Assembly (NCBI GenBank): GCA_029251165.1 | Contig: JAQXDW010000085.1 | Location: 59,174-123,173, forward strand | From: Myxococcota bacterium | GTDB lineage: Bacteria > Myxococcota_A > UBA796 | Direction of reading: 5' to 3' | Length of the DNA stretch: 64,000 bases | Shown here: one piece after another, positions 53,569-62,241 of the stretch | Layout: each line of letters starts with the position of its first letter | Position numbering within the stretch: the first letter of the stretch is position 1 | Made by a program: the position numbers and the translations under genes | Notes under the pieces: model-generated | Seen by the model: the letters and a program-made list of their open reading frames with translations, nothing else | The model's database searches: none | Told to the model about the DNA's origin: nothing

Positions 53569-55809
53569 TCAGCCGTCTTCGCGACGACGGCGCCAGAGCA
53601 TCATCAGGGGAAGCAGCGGTGCGAGCAGCGCAGCCTTGGATCCGCAGCCAGCACCCTCTTCAGCTGGGTTGACGATGTATTCCTTGGAGTCGATGATTGG
53701 CTCGGTGTACACCGCGACCTCGTCGAAGCACCATGCCTGCTGCTCGGCCTCATCGGTCACCGTCATGTAGACCGTGAAGAGTGTGGCTTCCTCATCCTGA
53801 AGGGTTGGCGGTGCCGTCCAGGTGATCGCTGGAGAGAACGGGCTGTTGACTGCGGCGTGCCCGCCGAGCGCCTGGACGTCGATGTCCTCCTGCCAGAAGT
53901 AGGACAGGTCATCGGTGTCGGGATCGAAGATGAAGACCTCCGCAGAGGTACTCTGTCCGATCTCCAGGGCGCGATCCTCCAGCAGGCAGCCGCCGACCAG
54001 CATGGGGTCGAACAGGATCGGCACACACCCTTCGTCATCGGAGTAGTCCGTGCGGTAGTCACAGTCGTTGTCGAAGCCGTCGCAGTACTCGACGGCCGAG
54101 GGGTTGCGATCGGGATCATCGTCGTCGCAGTCGCCGTTGTTCAGGGAGTAGCCGTCGCCGTCGCCGTCGTAGTTGGCGGTGCCCTCGTCGACCAGACCGT
54201 CGCAGTCGTTGTCGCGCTGGTCTGCCTGCTCTGGAGCGCCTGGGTAGGTGGCCTCGTAGGCGTCGTCGCAGTCTCCCTCAAGCTCGGAGACAGAGTCTCC
54301 GTCGTCGTCTCGGCAGATGGTGTCTTCGTCGACTGCGTTGTCGCAGTCATTGTCCTTTCCGTCGCAGAGCTCTGCGGCTCCTGGGTAGGTGTCTGCGCTG
54401 CTGTCGTCGCAGTCATAGGCCTCAAGCTCGAGGTCTTCATCGGCATCACCGAAGCCGTCACCGTCATCGTCCGCGTCGGAGTAGCTGCTCTGCCAGAGGA
54501 TTGTCGTGGAGGCCTGAGCCTGCAGCTCGCCCTGATCCGTGACCGTCACCAGGAGGGTGTCCATGCCATCCCAGAGGTCATCAACCGGCAGGCGTACGGT
54601 GACGTAGCCGCTCTCATCCTCCGGGGTGCAGCTCGCGATGGAGGCGTTCTGGAGGACGGCGCTCTTGATCCGGCAGTTCAGCGACGTCGCCGGCTGCTCT
54701 GTGTCGAAGATGTAGAGCTGCATCACCAGATCTTCGGCGTTGGTGTGCTCGTAGCTGAGGGAGGGGGAGAGGATCTCGACGACCGGCGGGGTGTTCAGCG
54801 GATCAACGCCGAGGTTGCCCTGCACGTCGACCTCAAGGGAGGTGCTCTGCGCATCATCTGAGGTGACCGTGATGGTACAGACTGAGCCGTTGGTCTCGAG
54901 AGGAACGTAGTCGACCTCGAACAGGGTGCCGGACTGCGCTGGGATGATTCCGTCGCTGTCGAAGGCATCCAGATTGACTGAGAATTCTGCAGCACAGCTC
55001 GGATCGACCGTGGGTGTGTTGACGAACAGCTCACCATCGCCGTCGTTCTTGACGAAGATCTGGGTCGAGGTGCGCTCGCCAGTCCAGAGGTGACCGAAGT
55101 CATGGAAGCGCGGCGAGATCGTGATCGCGCCAGTGCCCTTCAGACCAGTTCCGTGGAAGAGGGTGACCTCTTTGTAATTCCGCGGATCCTTGAAGTAGGT
55201 CGGGTTTCCGTTGTCGTCTTCTCCGAGAACCTCAGTGAAGCTCTCGACGTACATTGAGGCGTAGAGGTCACCAACATCCCTGGGCGTGAAGTCGACCGAG
55301 ACCGAGAGCTTGCAGCCACCAGGCAGCACAAACGGGTCCGTGGTGTTCGAGCCGCTGTCGAGCTCATCGGTCTCACCAGTGTCCGAAGTGTCTTCCTGAG
55401 AGCCGCCGCTGTCTTCCTGAGAGCCGCTGTCGGCTTTCTTCTTGGCCGAGGACTCACCGGACTCAGAGTCTTCGGTGTCTTCGGTGTCTTCTTCGACGAT
55501 GACAACGGAGCCATCTGCGCAGGAGATGGTGTCGGTGTCGTATGTGAGGACAAAGCTCTCCCGCATCACCGGGTTGCCGTCGTCTCGCATTGCGATTGTG
55601 GAGATACCCAGATCGAGATCTCCGAGATTCTCAACGACGACCACGCGCGAGATGGTCTCGTTGAACTCCGCCTCGCCGAACTCGACAATGTTCGTTCCAC
55701 TGCTGGAGAGGTGAAGATCGGGGTAGCTGTAGACGCCGGTAACTGTTGCATCACGGCAGCCGATGAGCGCCAGTGAGGGCAGAAGCAGCAGGATGGAAGG
55801 ACGGCTCAT
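53569..55809 (-). CDS. Large MopE-repeat lipoprotein with MYXO-CTERM-like tail
   Basis: This 746-residue secreted protein has lipobox SLALIGC (Cys 18). Ig-like ASH/DUF1573-type domains begin near residue 40 (IVEFGEAEFNETISRVVVVENLGDLDL, then FHDFGHLWTGERTSTQIFVKNDGDGELFV). An acidic Ser/Glu/Asp linker lies between them. Four MopE-type repeats (DCDDxxxxxxPGAxExCDGxDNDCDxxxD) follow at about 480-620, and then a beta domain. It ends with EEGAGCGSKAALLAPLLPLMMLWRRRREDG, a Gly-Cys plus membrane plus basic pattern like MYXO-CTERM sorting tails. The ATG at 55809 is chosen over 55860 because the signal peptide begins there. Having both a lipobox and this tail is unusual. Confidence 0.85.
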   Translation of the reverse strand: MSRPSILLLLPSLALIGCRDATVTGVYSYPDLHLSSSGTNIVEFGEAEFNETISRVVVVENLGDLDLGISTIAMRDDGNPVMRESFVLTYDTDTISCADGSVVIVEEDTEDTEDSESGESSAKKKADSGSQEDSGGSQEDTSDTGETDELDSGSNTTDPFVLPGGCKLSVSVDFTPRDVGDLYASMYVESFTEVLGEDDNGNPTYFKDPRNYKEVTLFHGTGLKGTGAITISPRFHDFGHLWTGERTSTQIFVKNDGDGELFVNTPTVDPSCAAEFSVNLDAFDSDGIIPAQSGTLFEVDYVPLETNGSVCTITVTSDDAQSTSLEVDVQGNLGVDPLNTPPVVEILSPSLSYEHTNAEDLVMQLYIFDTEQPATSLNCRIKSAVLQNASIASCTPEDESGYVTVRLPVDDLWDGMDTLLVTVTDQGELQAQASTTILWQSSYSDADDDGDGFGDADEDLELEAYDCDDSSADTYPGAAELCDGKDNDCDNAVDEDTICRDDDGDSVSELEGDCDDAYEATYPGAPEQADQRDNDCDGLVDEGTANYDGDGDGYSLNNGDCDDDDPDRNPSAVEYCDGFDNDCDYRTDYSDDEGCVPILFDPMLVGGCLLEDRALEIGQSTSAEVFIFDPDTDDLSYFWQEDIDVQALGGHAAVNSPFSPAITWTAPPTLQDEEATLFTVYMTVTDEAEQQAWCFDEVAVYTEPIIDSKEYIVNPAEEGAGCGSKAALLAPLLPLMMLWRRRREDG

Positions 55810-55978
55810 GAATGTACCTCGGGAGGCCGACGAACATTTGCAGTCACACGTCGACACCATCGAGTTTTAGCTGTCCCGCCGCTTCTATGTCAACGCCTGA
55901 GGCGTAATCCTTGACACTACGCGGTGTATGAGGGCTCATCGGCGGCGATTAGATCCCGGACCGCACCTGCCGGAGAGC

Positions 55979-56593
55979 CTAAAGAAGGTGCCCGCTCTTG
56001 ATCTTCTTGGTCATCAGGTAGCTGGCGTTGTGGCTGTTTGGTGTCATCCGGTGAGGAATCAGGCTGTCCACAGTGATGCCCGCTGCCAGAAGGCCGTCGC
56101 GCTTGTTTGGGTTGTTGCTGATCAAGCGGACGCTGCCGACCTCGAGCTCGCGGAGGATGTCTGCAGCGATGTTGTACTGCCTCAGATCATCAGGAAACCC
56201 GAGGGCGTGGTTGGCCTCTACTGTGTCCAGGCCACCATCCTGCAGTGCGTAGGCACGAACCTTGTTGACCAGGCCGATGCCGCGCCCTTCTTGCCGGAGG
56301 TAGACCACTGCCCCACACTCGATGCTGCCGATGTACTCCAGGGCAGCCTCGAGCTGGTCCCGACAGTCACAGCGAAGGCTGCCCATCAGATCACCGGTGA
56401 AGCACTCGCTGTGTAGACGAACAGGAACGCCGGTTCCGTTGGTGATGTCTCCCTTGACCACAGCACCGTACTCTTGACCATCGGAGGTGCACTGGAAGGC
56501 ATAGATTCGGAAGTCACCAAAACGAGAGGGCATCTGCGCGCTGGCAGAGCGCGTGATGGTGGATGAACGCTCGGCTGCGTTTTCTTCGATCAT
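55979..56593 (-). CDS. ribA: GTP cyclohydrolase II
   Basis: This 204-residue enzyme opens GTP in the first step of riboflavin synthesis. The zinc site is in HSECFTGDLMGSLRCDC (Cys at about 64, 75 and 77). Other marks are YLRQEGRGIGLVNKVRAYALQD and LISNNPNKRDGL. It stands alone, without the usual fused RibB domain. AGGAG precedes its ATG, and a GACTGCC hairpin sits just above that site; no FMN riboswitch signature was seen. Confidence 0.97.
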   Translation of the reverse strand: MIEENAAERSSTITRSASAQMPSRFGDFRIYAFQCTSDGQEYGAVVKGDITNGTGVPVRLHSECFTGDLMGSLRCDCRDQLEAALEYIGSIECGAVVYLRQEGRGIGLVNKVRAYALQDGGLDTVEANHALGFPDDLRQYNIAADILRELEVGSVRLISNNPNKRDGLLAAGITVDSLIPHRMTPNSHNASYLMTKKIKSGHLL

Positions 56594-56613
56594 TTTCTTT
56601 GCTCCTGGCGACT

Positions 56614-56630
56614 GCCAGGGGCAGTCACGT
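56614..56630 (-). promoter_or_regulatory. Hairpin next to ribA ribosome-binding site
   Basis: GACTGCC and GGCAGTC pair with loop AGG, directly upstream of the GCCAGGAGC ribosome-binding region of ribA. An alternative pairing CTGGC/GCCAG overlaps it and includes the AGGAG side, so two folds could compete. A role in translation control is inference. Confidence 0.35.
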
Positions 56631-56739
56631 GGGTAGGAATTTACCCTTTTCGACAGTCTTCGATGGCCACGCGATGTGCCGGACTGTCCAGTCCCAAGCC
56701 GGACATGTTCTCTGTAGTCTCCAATTTCGCGACGTCAAA

Positions 56740-56766
56740 CGGCCGCGCACTGCGCGGCCGTTTTTA
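56740..56766. terminator. Strong GC terminator with T tract
   Basis: CGGCCGCGC (56740-56748) and GCGCGGCCG (56752-56760) form a 9-base stem with loop ACT. The plus strand continues TTTTTATT. For the minus strand it lies about 40 bases past the HU stop and is followed by TTTGACG, so it may end HU transcripts too. The better T tract is on the plus strand, where no gene is annotated. Confidence 0.75.
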
Positions 56767-56798
56767 TTGTCGAATTTATCAGAAACAGTCTGAACAAA

Positions 56799-57074
56799 CT
56801 AGCTGTTCAGAGACTCCTTCATGCCCTTTCCTGCACGGAATACAGGGATCCGGCGAGACGGAACCTGAATCTCGGTGCCGTTCTTTGGGTTGTGTCCAGT
56901 GAAGGCACGACGCTGAGAGACGGTGAAGGTTCCGAAGTCGGAGATGGTGACCTTTTCACCGCGAACCAGAGAGTCGCTGATGGCTTTGGTCAGGATGTTG
57001 ATGTAGTGCGCTGCGCGGACTTTGGGGATGCCAGCTTCTGCGGCAAGTGCCTCGGTCAGATCTGCCTTGTTCAT
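56799..57074 (-). CDS. HU/IHF-family DNA-binding protein
   Basis: This 91-residue nucleoid protein has the full HU pattern: MNKADLTEALAAEAGIPKVRA, ISDFGTFTVSQRRAFTGHNPKNGTEIQVPSRRIPVFRAGKGM. The DNA-binding arm has RxGxNPxTG-like GHNPKNGTEI followed by IPxRRxPxFRAGK. It bends DNA and helps chromosome packing. It is a single gene with its own promoter (57209-57236) and a shared hairpin downstream. Whether it acts as HU or IHF cannot be told. Confidence 0.95.
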   Translation of the reverse strand: MNKADLTEALAAEAGIPKVRAAHYINILTKAISDSLVRGEKVTISDFGTFTVSQRRAFTGHNPKNGTEIQVPSRRIPVFRAGKGMKESLNS

Positions 57075-57208
57075 GATCGTCTCCTTGTTTGATGAGCAGG
57101 TGAACGAATAATGGAAATAGTGAAAGTTGGATCAGGGATGAGCTGATATTTTCTGCCTTTCAACGGCAGATCACGTAACTTTTAACTACGAATCCATGGT
57201 TCATAGGC

Positions 57209-57236
57209 AGGATAGCTTCCTGACTTTGCCTGTCAA
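57209..57236 (-). promoter_or_regulatory. Promoter of HU gene
   Basis: On the minus strand TTGACA (57236-57231) is a perfect -35 box, 16 bases before TATCCT (57214-57209). The transcript leader would be about 125 bases. Confidence 0.6.
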
Positions 57237-57292
57237 GTTGCCTATCCTCGATTTTTTCCTGACTAATCCGCTATTCTGAAAATAATAAAAGT

Positions 57293-57305
57293 CGTCAGAA
57301 TGACG
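57293..57305 (-). terminator. Terminator after lipid kinase gene
   Basis: CGTCA/TGACG pair around a 3-base loop and are followed on the minus strand by ACTTTTATTATTTTC. The stem is short but the U tract is good. Confidence 0.6.
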
Positions 57306-57341
57306 GAGCATCATGAGAATTCCCTATCCGTCGGAATCCCC

Positions 57342-58412
57342 TCAGCGTCGGGCCTGTTTGTCAGGATTTATCAGTGGATTGTGAATCCAGCCCCCCCTGA
57401 TCTGGAGGACCCGTGGGAGCAGCTCAAATTTTGCTGGCAGCATTCCACTCAGTTCACCGTCTAGGTCGATGAAGACCTGCTCACCAGGACGTGCTGTTGC
57501 CTGGAGGCTGCGGACGCGCTTTCGGATCGCACCCGAAGCCTTGGCGAGGCTGCCGTCATACAGCCGACGCATATCGAGTGCCTGGCGCGCTTTACTGGTC
57601 GGGGGGAGCAGGCTGAGCTCCATGAAGCCGTCATGCATGTTGCCGCCCTTGCCGACCCACATGCCGCCGCCACAGTACGCTCCGTTTGCCAGGAAGCTGC
57701 TCATCAAGCGCCCCTCCCAGCTGCCTTCACCGTCTGCGCCTTCCCAGGCCACCTTGATCTGTGGCGGTCGATAGCGGGCGGCCGTCGAGAGCGATGCTCG
57801 CAGGAACGTGACCCGCCCTCCGAGGCGCTTGTTGCTGGCGTTGGCCTTTCGCACCACTTCTCCGTTGGCACCGAAGCCCGCGACGTTGATGAAGTAGCGG
57901 GTGAGTTGGCCATCGGGAGTGGTCACTGTGGCCTTGCCGATGTCAGTGGGCAGGCTCATTCCAGTGGCCGCGATCCACAGGGCTCCAGCGAGTCTGCGGG
58001 GAACCTTCAGTGACTTCATCAGGTCGCTGCCCGTGCCGAACGGAATGACTGTGAAGGCTGCCTTGCGGTTTCGAGCGCGATCGTTGTGGATCAGCCCGTT
58101 GATTACCTCGTGGCAGGTTCCATCTCCGCCCACCGCGGCGATGAGCTGAAAGTCTTCGGCGGCTGCGGCTGCGGCCAGCACACTGGCATGGCCAGGACCC
58201 TCGGTCGTCCGTACCTCCCAATTCTCGAAGGCAACATCTGCAGCACGCTTGAGCGTGTCGAGGTTGTCGCCGGCAGAGCCAGCACCCGCCCGTGGGTTGA
58301 GGATGAGGCAGATGCGCTCGTTGCGATTTCGCGCGCCGCTTCCTTCCTCGCGACCAAAGACGTTGGTGTGACCGATGTTCCCCAGGTGTCCCGGGGTTCC
58401 AAGCTGAGACAT
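57342..58412 (-). CDS. Diacylglycerol/lipid kinase (YegS/DgkB-like)
   Basis: This 356-residue protein has the DAGK catalytic fold: LILNPRAGAGSAGDNL near residue 37, AAVGGDGTCHEVING with the GGDGT nucleotide loop, and FTVIPFGTGSDLMKSL. The C-terminal beta domain begins with YFINVAGFGANGEVVRKA. It phosphorylates a lipid such as diacylglycerol, recycling it to phosphatidic acid; the true lipid is unknown. The ATG at 58412 has GAGGA five bases upstream, better than the ATG at 58433. Confidence 0.88.
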   Translation of the reverse strand: MSQLGTPGHLGNIGHTNVFGREEGSGARNRNERICLILNPRAGAGSAGDNLDTLKRAADVAFENWEVRTTEGPGHASVLAAAAAAEDFQLIAAVGGDGTCHEVINGLIHNDRARNRKAAFTVIPFGTGSDLMKSLKVPRRLAGALWIAATGMSLPTDIGKATVTTPDGQLTRYFINVAGFGANGEVVRKANASNKRLGGRVTFLRASLSTAARYRPPQIKVAWEGADGEGSWEGRLMSSFLANGAYCGGGMWVGKGGNMHDGFMELSLLPPTSKARQALDMRRLYDGSLAKASGAIRKRVRSLQATARPGEQVFIDLDGELSGMLPAKFELLPRVLQIRGGWIHNPLINPDKQARR

Positions 58413-58467
58413 GCGTTCCTCACTGGCGGCCATCTATCGCGCTGGTGGCGACGTCCAGAAGGAAAAG

Positions 58468-58494
58468 CGCCCGGGTGGCAATACCACCCGGGCG
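58468..58494 (-). terminator. Terminator after alpha/beta-hydrolase-like gene
   Basis: CGCCCGGGTGG (58468-58478) and CCACCCGGGCG (58484-58494) make a perfect 11-base stem with loop CAATA. On the minus strand it is followed by CTTTTCC. It separates the hydrolase-like and lipid kinase transcripts. Confidence 0.8.
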
Positions 58495-58675
58495 TTCCCA
58501 TCGGTGAGGCTATCGGGGAAGGTCTCCGCCGACCGCGCTCAGCGTCTGTCTCCGCACACCTCATCAGCATAGACCGTGCCAGCATTCGGTATGGTGGCTT
58601 AAGTATTTGATATTGCTTGTTCTTGGGTCTTGAGGCACAGGATGTGCGCGCTCAGGAATATCAAAATCACGACAT

Positions 58676-59401
58676 TTATGTCGTGGTCAGCCCCAGGGCG
58701 CACCAATTTCGGATCTCATCGGCAATGAACCAGGGTCGCTCGATGGGGTGTAGGTGCCGTCCTCCAGGCACGGTAGACATCCTGACTTGCGGGAAGTCAG
58801 TCCTGGAAGAATCCACAATATTCAAGGGGTAAAGGTGGTCTTCGTCACCCCAGATGATGAGCGTTGGACCAGGGTGTGCGGGAATGGTTCCGGCACTTTT
58901 GGCCACCGCACGCAGGAGGTTGATCTGGGCACGTCGGTGGTCTGAGGAGCGAATTCCCGGCTCACAGACTGCGACAACGGTGTCGTGGTCCATCACGTAG
59001 GGATTGACCACAATGCGTCGGAGTGCAGCAGAGGAAGCCAGGTAGCGCAGCCAGAGGCGCGGGTGGAGGGCGGCAGCTGGCAGGCGAGAGAGTATGCGCA
59101 GCGCAGGGTCCAGTCCGCTGAGTGCGCCGTTGGTGAGCACCAGACCTGCTGGTGGTGACTGCTGGGCCGCGAGCAGTGCAGCAGGAATTGCAGTGCCATG
59201 CGCCACGAGGATGGGGGCCTCTTGAGCACGCAGGGCATCCAGGATCCGCGCGGCGGCTCCAGCGAGCGTGCCATCTCCTGCTGGCTCCAGCAGATCAACG
59301 ACAATCGTCGGTAGTTGGTGGCTCTCAAGGCGCCTGCAGACCTGCGTCCAGAGTGTTCCGCTGAACGGTGGACCGGTGACCAGGACGATAGGGTGATGCA
59401 T
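58676..59401 (-). CDS. Alpha/beta-hydrolase-fold protein lacking the catalytic Ser
   Basis: This 241-residue protein has the alpha/beta hydrolase fold: VLVTGPPFSGTLWTQV (oxyanion region), then APILVAHGTAIPAALLA where the nucleophile elbow should read GxSxG. The position of Ser is Gly or Thr here. The late acid and base are kept (LIIWGDEDHLYPL and PGGRHLHPIERPW). The ATG at 59401 has GGAGAG upstream and is divergent from the dihydroorotase-like gene. It may be an inactive binding protein or use Thr; the function is unknown. Confidence 0.75.
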   Translation of the reverse strand: MHHPIVLVTGPPFSGTLWTQVCRRLESHQLPTIVVDLLEPAGDGTLAGAAARILDALRAQEAPILVAHGTAIPAALLAAQQSPPAGLVLTNGALSGLDPALRILSRLPAAALHPRLWLRYLASSAALRRIVVNPYVMDHDTVVAVCEPGIRSSDHRRAQINLLRAVAKSAGTIPAHPGPTLIIWGDEDHLYPLNIVDSSRTDFPQVRMSTVPGGRHLHPIERPWFIADEIRNWCALGLTTT

Positions 59402-59491
59402 CCAGACTCTCCGGGGTGGCTCTAACCGAGAGCAGGCGTAGAGTAGCCGGAATAGCGGCAAACCGATACCCACAGCCATCAGGAGGCGTTG

Positions 59492-60679
59492 GTGTACGAC
59501 CTGCTTATAGAAGATGCCACCATCATTCAGGCCGGTCGGCGGCGCGTTGCGGACATCTGTGTCACGGATGGTGTCATTTCTTACATCGGGGATCGGCCCG
59601 CTGGCCGTGCTCGGCGAAAGCTCTCTGCCATCGGTCGGTTCGTCATGCCTGGCGCAATCGATGTCAGCGTCACTCCCTCCGTCTCGGGCGGGACTGAGGA
59701 CTGGGAGAGCCTCAGTCGTGCTGCTGCAGCCAATGGGGTGACCACCCTGATTGCGCACAGCATGGCAACCAGCGCAGACGAGCTCGCAGCCTGCGAGTCT
59801 GCTGCGCGCCAAGCTGTGGTCAGCCACGGGCGCTGGGGACTCGCTGGCCCTGATAATGCTGCGGCCCTGAGTGAGCTGTGGGCCGAAGGACGGATCTGTG
59901 GTGCGCGCACAGATCTCTCGACCCTCTCTGAAGGGCACCTCGCAAGGCATCTCGCTGTTGCTGCTCCTCTCGGAGTGCTGTCGGATGGCGTCGAGAGACT
60001 CCAGTGGCTGCTCCCGATGCTTGAGCAGCATCGCCATCCGACTCACCTCTTCGGTGTCTCTACCGCCGCAGAGGCTGAGCTGCTGGAGTCGGCGTACAGC
60101 ACCCTGCCGCTGACCTCTGACATCACACCCAGCCACCTCTTCCTCAGCCTAGAGACGGCCCCCCGGCTCGAGGTTCCGGTTCGCTGCAGCCCGCCGCTGC
60201 GTCCGGAGCTGGATCGGCGCGCGATGTGGACTGCGATCAAGCGCGGACGAATCCACGCCTTTGCCAGCGGGCACGTGCCCCACCCCCGACCCTCCCCGGG
60301 CAGCACCCCGCCCGCTGGTCTTCCAGGCATTGACACACACCTTCGGCTCCTCTTGGCGGCAGTCAGCAGGGGAAGAATGGGGCTCGAAGATATGGTCGAG
60401 ATGTGCTCAGAGGCTCCGGCGAAGATCTTTGGACTCGCTGGGAAGGGGCGCTTGGAGGAAGGCGCTGATGCGGATCTTGTCCTGTTTCGCGAAGGGCAGA
60501 GCCGCAAGCTGGAGGTCAAGGAGCTCCACAGTGCGGCGGGCTGGTCGCCGTTCATTGGGCGCACCCTCGCAGAGTCTCCGCAGCTCGTCCTGATCGGTGG
60601 ACGAATCGTTGCTCGAGATGGCCGCCTGACCGATGAGTGCACACCAGCCGCGCCGGTTCGCTACCTACACGCTGAGTGA
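59492..60679 (+). CDS. Dihydroorotase-like protein lacking metal-binding residues
   Basis: This 395-residue protein has the cyclic amidohydrolase layout: DLLIEDATII and FVMPGAIDVSVTPS (50-63) at the start, SPPLRPELDRRAMWTAIKRG (233-252), and the closing KGRLEEGADADLVLF. Active dihydroorotases have IDxHxH near residue 57 and a catalytic Asp in TDHAPH. Here HxH is S-V-T (59-61) and the Asp is Gly260 (SGHVPH). Thus the binuclear zinc site is lost while the fold seems intact. Some inactive dihydroorotases act as structural partners of aspartate carbamoyltransferase. The GTG at 59492 has AGGAGG five bases upstream. Confidence 0.85.
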   Translation: MYDLLIEDATIIQAGRRRVADICVTDGVISYIGDRPAGRARRKLSAIGRFVMPGAIDVSVTPSVSGGTEDWESLSRAAAANGVTTLIAHSMATSADELAACESAARQAVVSHGRWGLAGPDNAAALSELWAEGRICGARTDLSTLSEGHLARHLAVAAPLGVLSDGVERLQWLLPMLEQHRHPTHLFGVSTAAEAELLESAYSTLPLTSDITPSHLFLSLETAPRLEVPVRCSPPLRPELDRRAMWTAIKRGRIHAFASGHVPHPRPSPGSTPPAGLPGIDTHLRLLLAAVSRGRMGLEDMVEMCSEAPAKIFGLAGKGRLEEGADADLVLFREGQSRKLEVKELHSAAGWSPFIGRTLAESPQLVLIGGRIVARDGRLTDECTPAAPVRYLHAE

Positions 60680-60908
60680 CGCCGACCCCCTCCCCCCTGT
60701 GCTGAGGGGCCTCGGAAAGGCTGAGTGACCACAGCCGCAGCGCGGTGTTCTGAGGTGTCTCATGCTGGGCTTCTCTTCGCCCAGCTGGTTGACCTGAGCT
60801 CTGGCTGATTGGTTGAAGAAAGCCCACAACACCCACCCCGGATGAGCAGATCCACCCGCTCGTCCGCAGCGCCCTTTTGAGGGGCGGGTGTGTGGGCAGG
60901 GTGGAGTA
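60680..60908. other. Short intergenic region between convergent genes
   Basis: This 229-base gap between the dihydroorotase-like and recA genes holds one weak hairpin, CGCCC/GGGCG at 60870-60886, that could end recA transcripts. No gene is seen. Confidence 0.4.
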
Positions 60909-61919
60909 TCAGGCCTCTACAGCGGGCTTGCGTGCCGAGAGGATCAGCTGGCGGAGCTGGGCGGTGAGTGCAGGATTGTCGATGAGGTGGGCGCGTGCCT
61001 TCTCTCGTCCCTGCCCCAGGCGGGTCTCGCCCATTGCGTACCAGCTCCCGCTGCGGGTGATGAGTCCGGCGGTTTCACCCAGATCCATCAGGTCACCGGC
61101 GGCACAGATCCCGCGTCCATAGAGGATGTCGAATTCGCGCTGCTGGAATGGAGGGGCGAGCTTGTTCTTGACGATGCGCACTCGGGTGCGGTTACCGATG
61201 ACGTCGTTGCCCTGCTTCAGCGAGCCGATCCGACGGATGTCGATGCGGAGACTGCAGTAGAACTTCAGCGCGTTTCCGCCGGTGGTGACCTCTCCGTTGC
61301 CCCAGGTCACCCCAATTTTCTGGCGGAGCTGGTTGATGAAGATGACCGTCGTCTGTGTTCGGTGGCAGATGCCGGTGAGCTTGCGCAGGGCCTGACTCAT
61401 CAGGCGCGCTTGAAGACCGACCGGGATGTCGCCCATGTCTCCAACCAGCTCCGCTCGGGGGACCAGGGCTGCCACCGAGTCGATGACCACAAGATTCAGG
61501 CTCCCGGAGCTGACAAGGGTCTCGACGACCGTGAGGGCCTGCTCGCCACAGTCCGGCTGGCTGATGAGGAGATCGTCCATGTTCACCCCAAGCGCTTGGG
61601 CATAGACCGGATCCAGGGCGTGCTCGGCGTCGACGAATGCTGCAGTGCCGCCGATGGCTTGGCAGGATGCGATGGCATGGAGGGTGAGGGTGGTCTTGCC
61701 GGAGGACTCCGGGCCGAAGATCTCCACCACCCGGCCACGGGGGTAGCCGCCGCAGCCGGTGATGAGGTCCATGCCGAGAGAGCCGGAAGGGATGACGTCG
61801 ATGTCTTGGACGGCGCTGGCACCGAGGCGCATCACCGTCCCCGGCCCGAATTGTCTCTCCAGGTTGGTGATTGCGCTGCTGAGTGCATCACCATGTGTGG
61901 GAGGTGTCTTGCTTGTCAT
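60909..61919 (-). CDS. recA: Recombinase RecA
   Basis: This 336-residue DNA recombinase has Walker A GPESSGKTT (about 69-77), FVDAEHALDPVYAQALGV, the L1 and L2 loop regions (LVPRAELVGDMGD and NQLRQKIGVTWGNGEVTTGG), and LKFYCSLRIDIRRIGSLKQG. It pairs homologous strands and triggers SOS cleavage. It is slightly shorter than the E. coli protein, lacking much of the acidic tail. The start lies within the end of the DUF3006-like gene, so it is probably translated from the comM transcript. No LexA-like box was seen right upstream. Confidence 0.98.
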   Translation of the reverse strand: MTSKTPPTHGDALSSAITNLERQFGPGTVMRLGASAVQDIDVIPSGSLGMDLITGCGGYPRGRVVEIFGPESSGKTTLTLHAIASCQAIGGTAAFVDAEHALDPVYAQALGVNMDDLLISQPDCGEQALTVVETLVSSGSLNLVVIDSVAALVPRAELVGDMGDIPVGLQARLMSQALRKLTGICHRTQTTVIFINQLRQKIGVTWGNGEVTTGGNALKFYCSLRIDIRRIGSLKQGNDVIGNRTRVRIVKNKLAPPFQQREFDILYGRGICAAGDLMDLGETAGLITRSGSWYAMGETRLGQGREKARAHLIDNPALTAQLRQLILSARKPAVEA

Positions 61920-62241
61920 GGCTGTCGTGCTCCTTGAGGGTTCGGACCAGGCGGCCCGACGGTTGAAATCGGAAGGCGTAGCGATGACCTGGTCGGAGCA
62001 TTCCCGGCATGTCCAGGAGCCCCTGGCTGGTCATCAGAAAGGATGGATGCCCTGTGGCGAGCACGCCCTTCAGCCTGTGAGAGAGGCGAAGCCGGAGGAC
62101 GTCGCCCTCATGCAGTGCCGGCGGCAGAAGCGTCAGCGGAGCATCTGTGAGCGCACCTGAGGGCCACTCCAGCACCGCCATCGGTGGCTCGATACGATCA
62201 ACGATCAGCAGGATGCGGGTAGAGAACAGCAGCGGGCTCAT
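61888..62241 (-). CDS. DUF3006-like small protein
   Basis: This 117-residue protein starts with a beta-rich block like DUF3006: LLIVDRIEPPMAVLEW, then LPPALHEGDVLRLRL. A further RLSHRLKGVLATGHPSFL region follows, ending in a charged tail (LKEHDSHDKQDTSHTW). The tail codons run into recA (32-base overlap, different frame) and its ATG overlaps the comM stop. The function is unknown; it may serve mainly to couple translation to recA. Confidence 0.7.
   Translation of the reverse strand: MSPLLFSTRILLIVDRIEPPMAVLEWPSGALTDAPLTLLPPALHEGDVLRLRLSHRLKGVLATGHPSFLMTSQGLLDMPGMLRPGHRYAFRFQPSGRLVRTLKEHDSHDKQDTSHTW

Noticed and set aside
56594..56660. FMN riboswitch upstream of ribA
   Set aside because: The leader is short and lacks the conserved RFN sequence blocks; only local hairpins are visible.
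58676..60136. Longer reading of the alpha/beta hydrolase gene
   Set aside because: The first 245 codons lie antisense to the dihydroorotase-like gene, and a good ribosome-binding site precedes the internal ATG at 59401.
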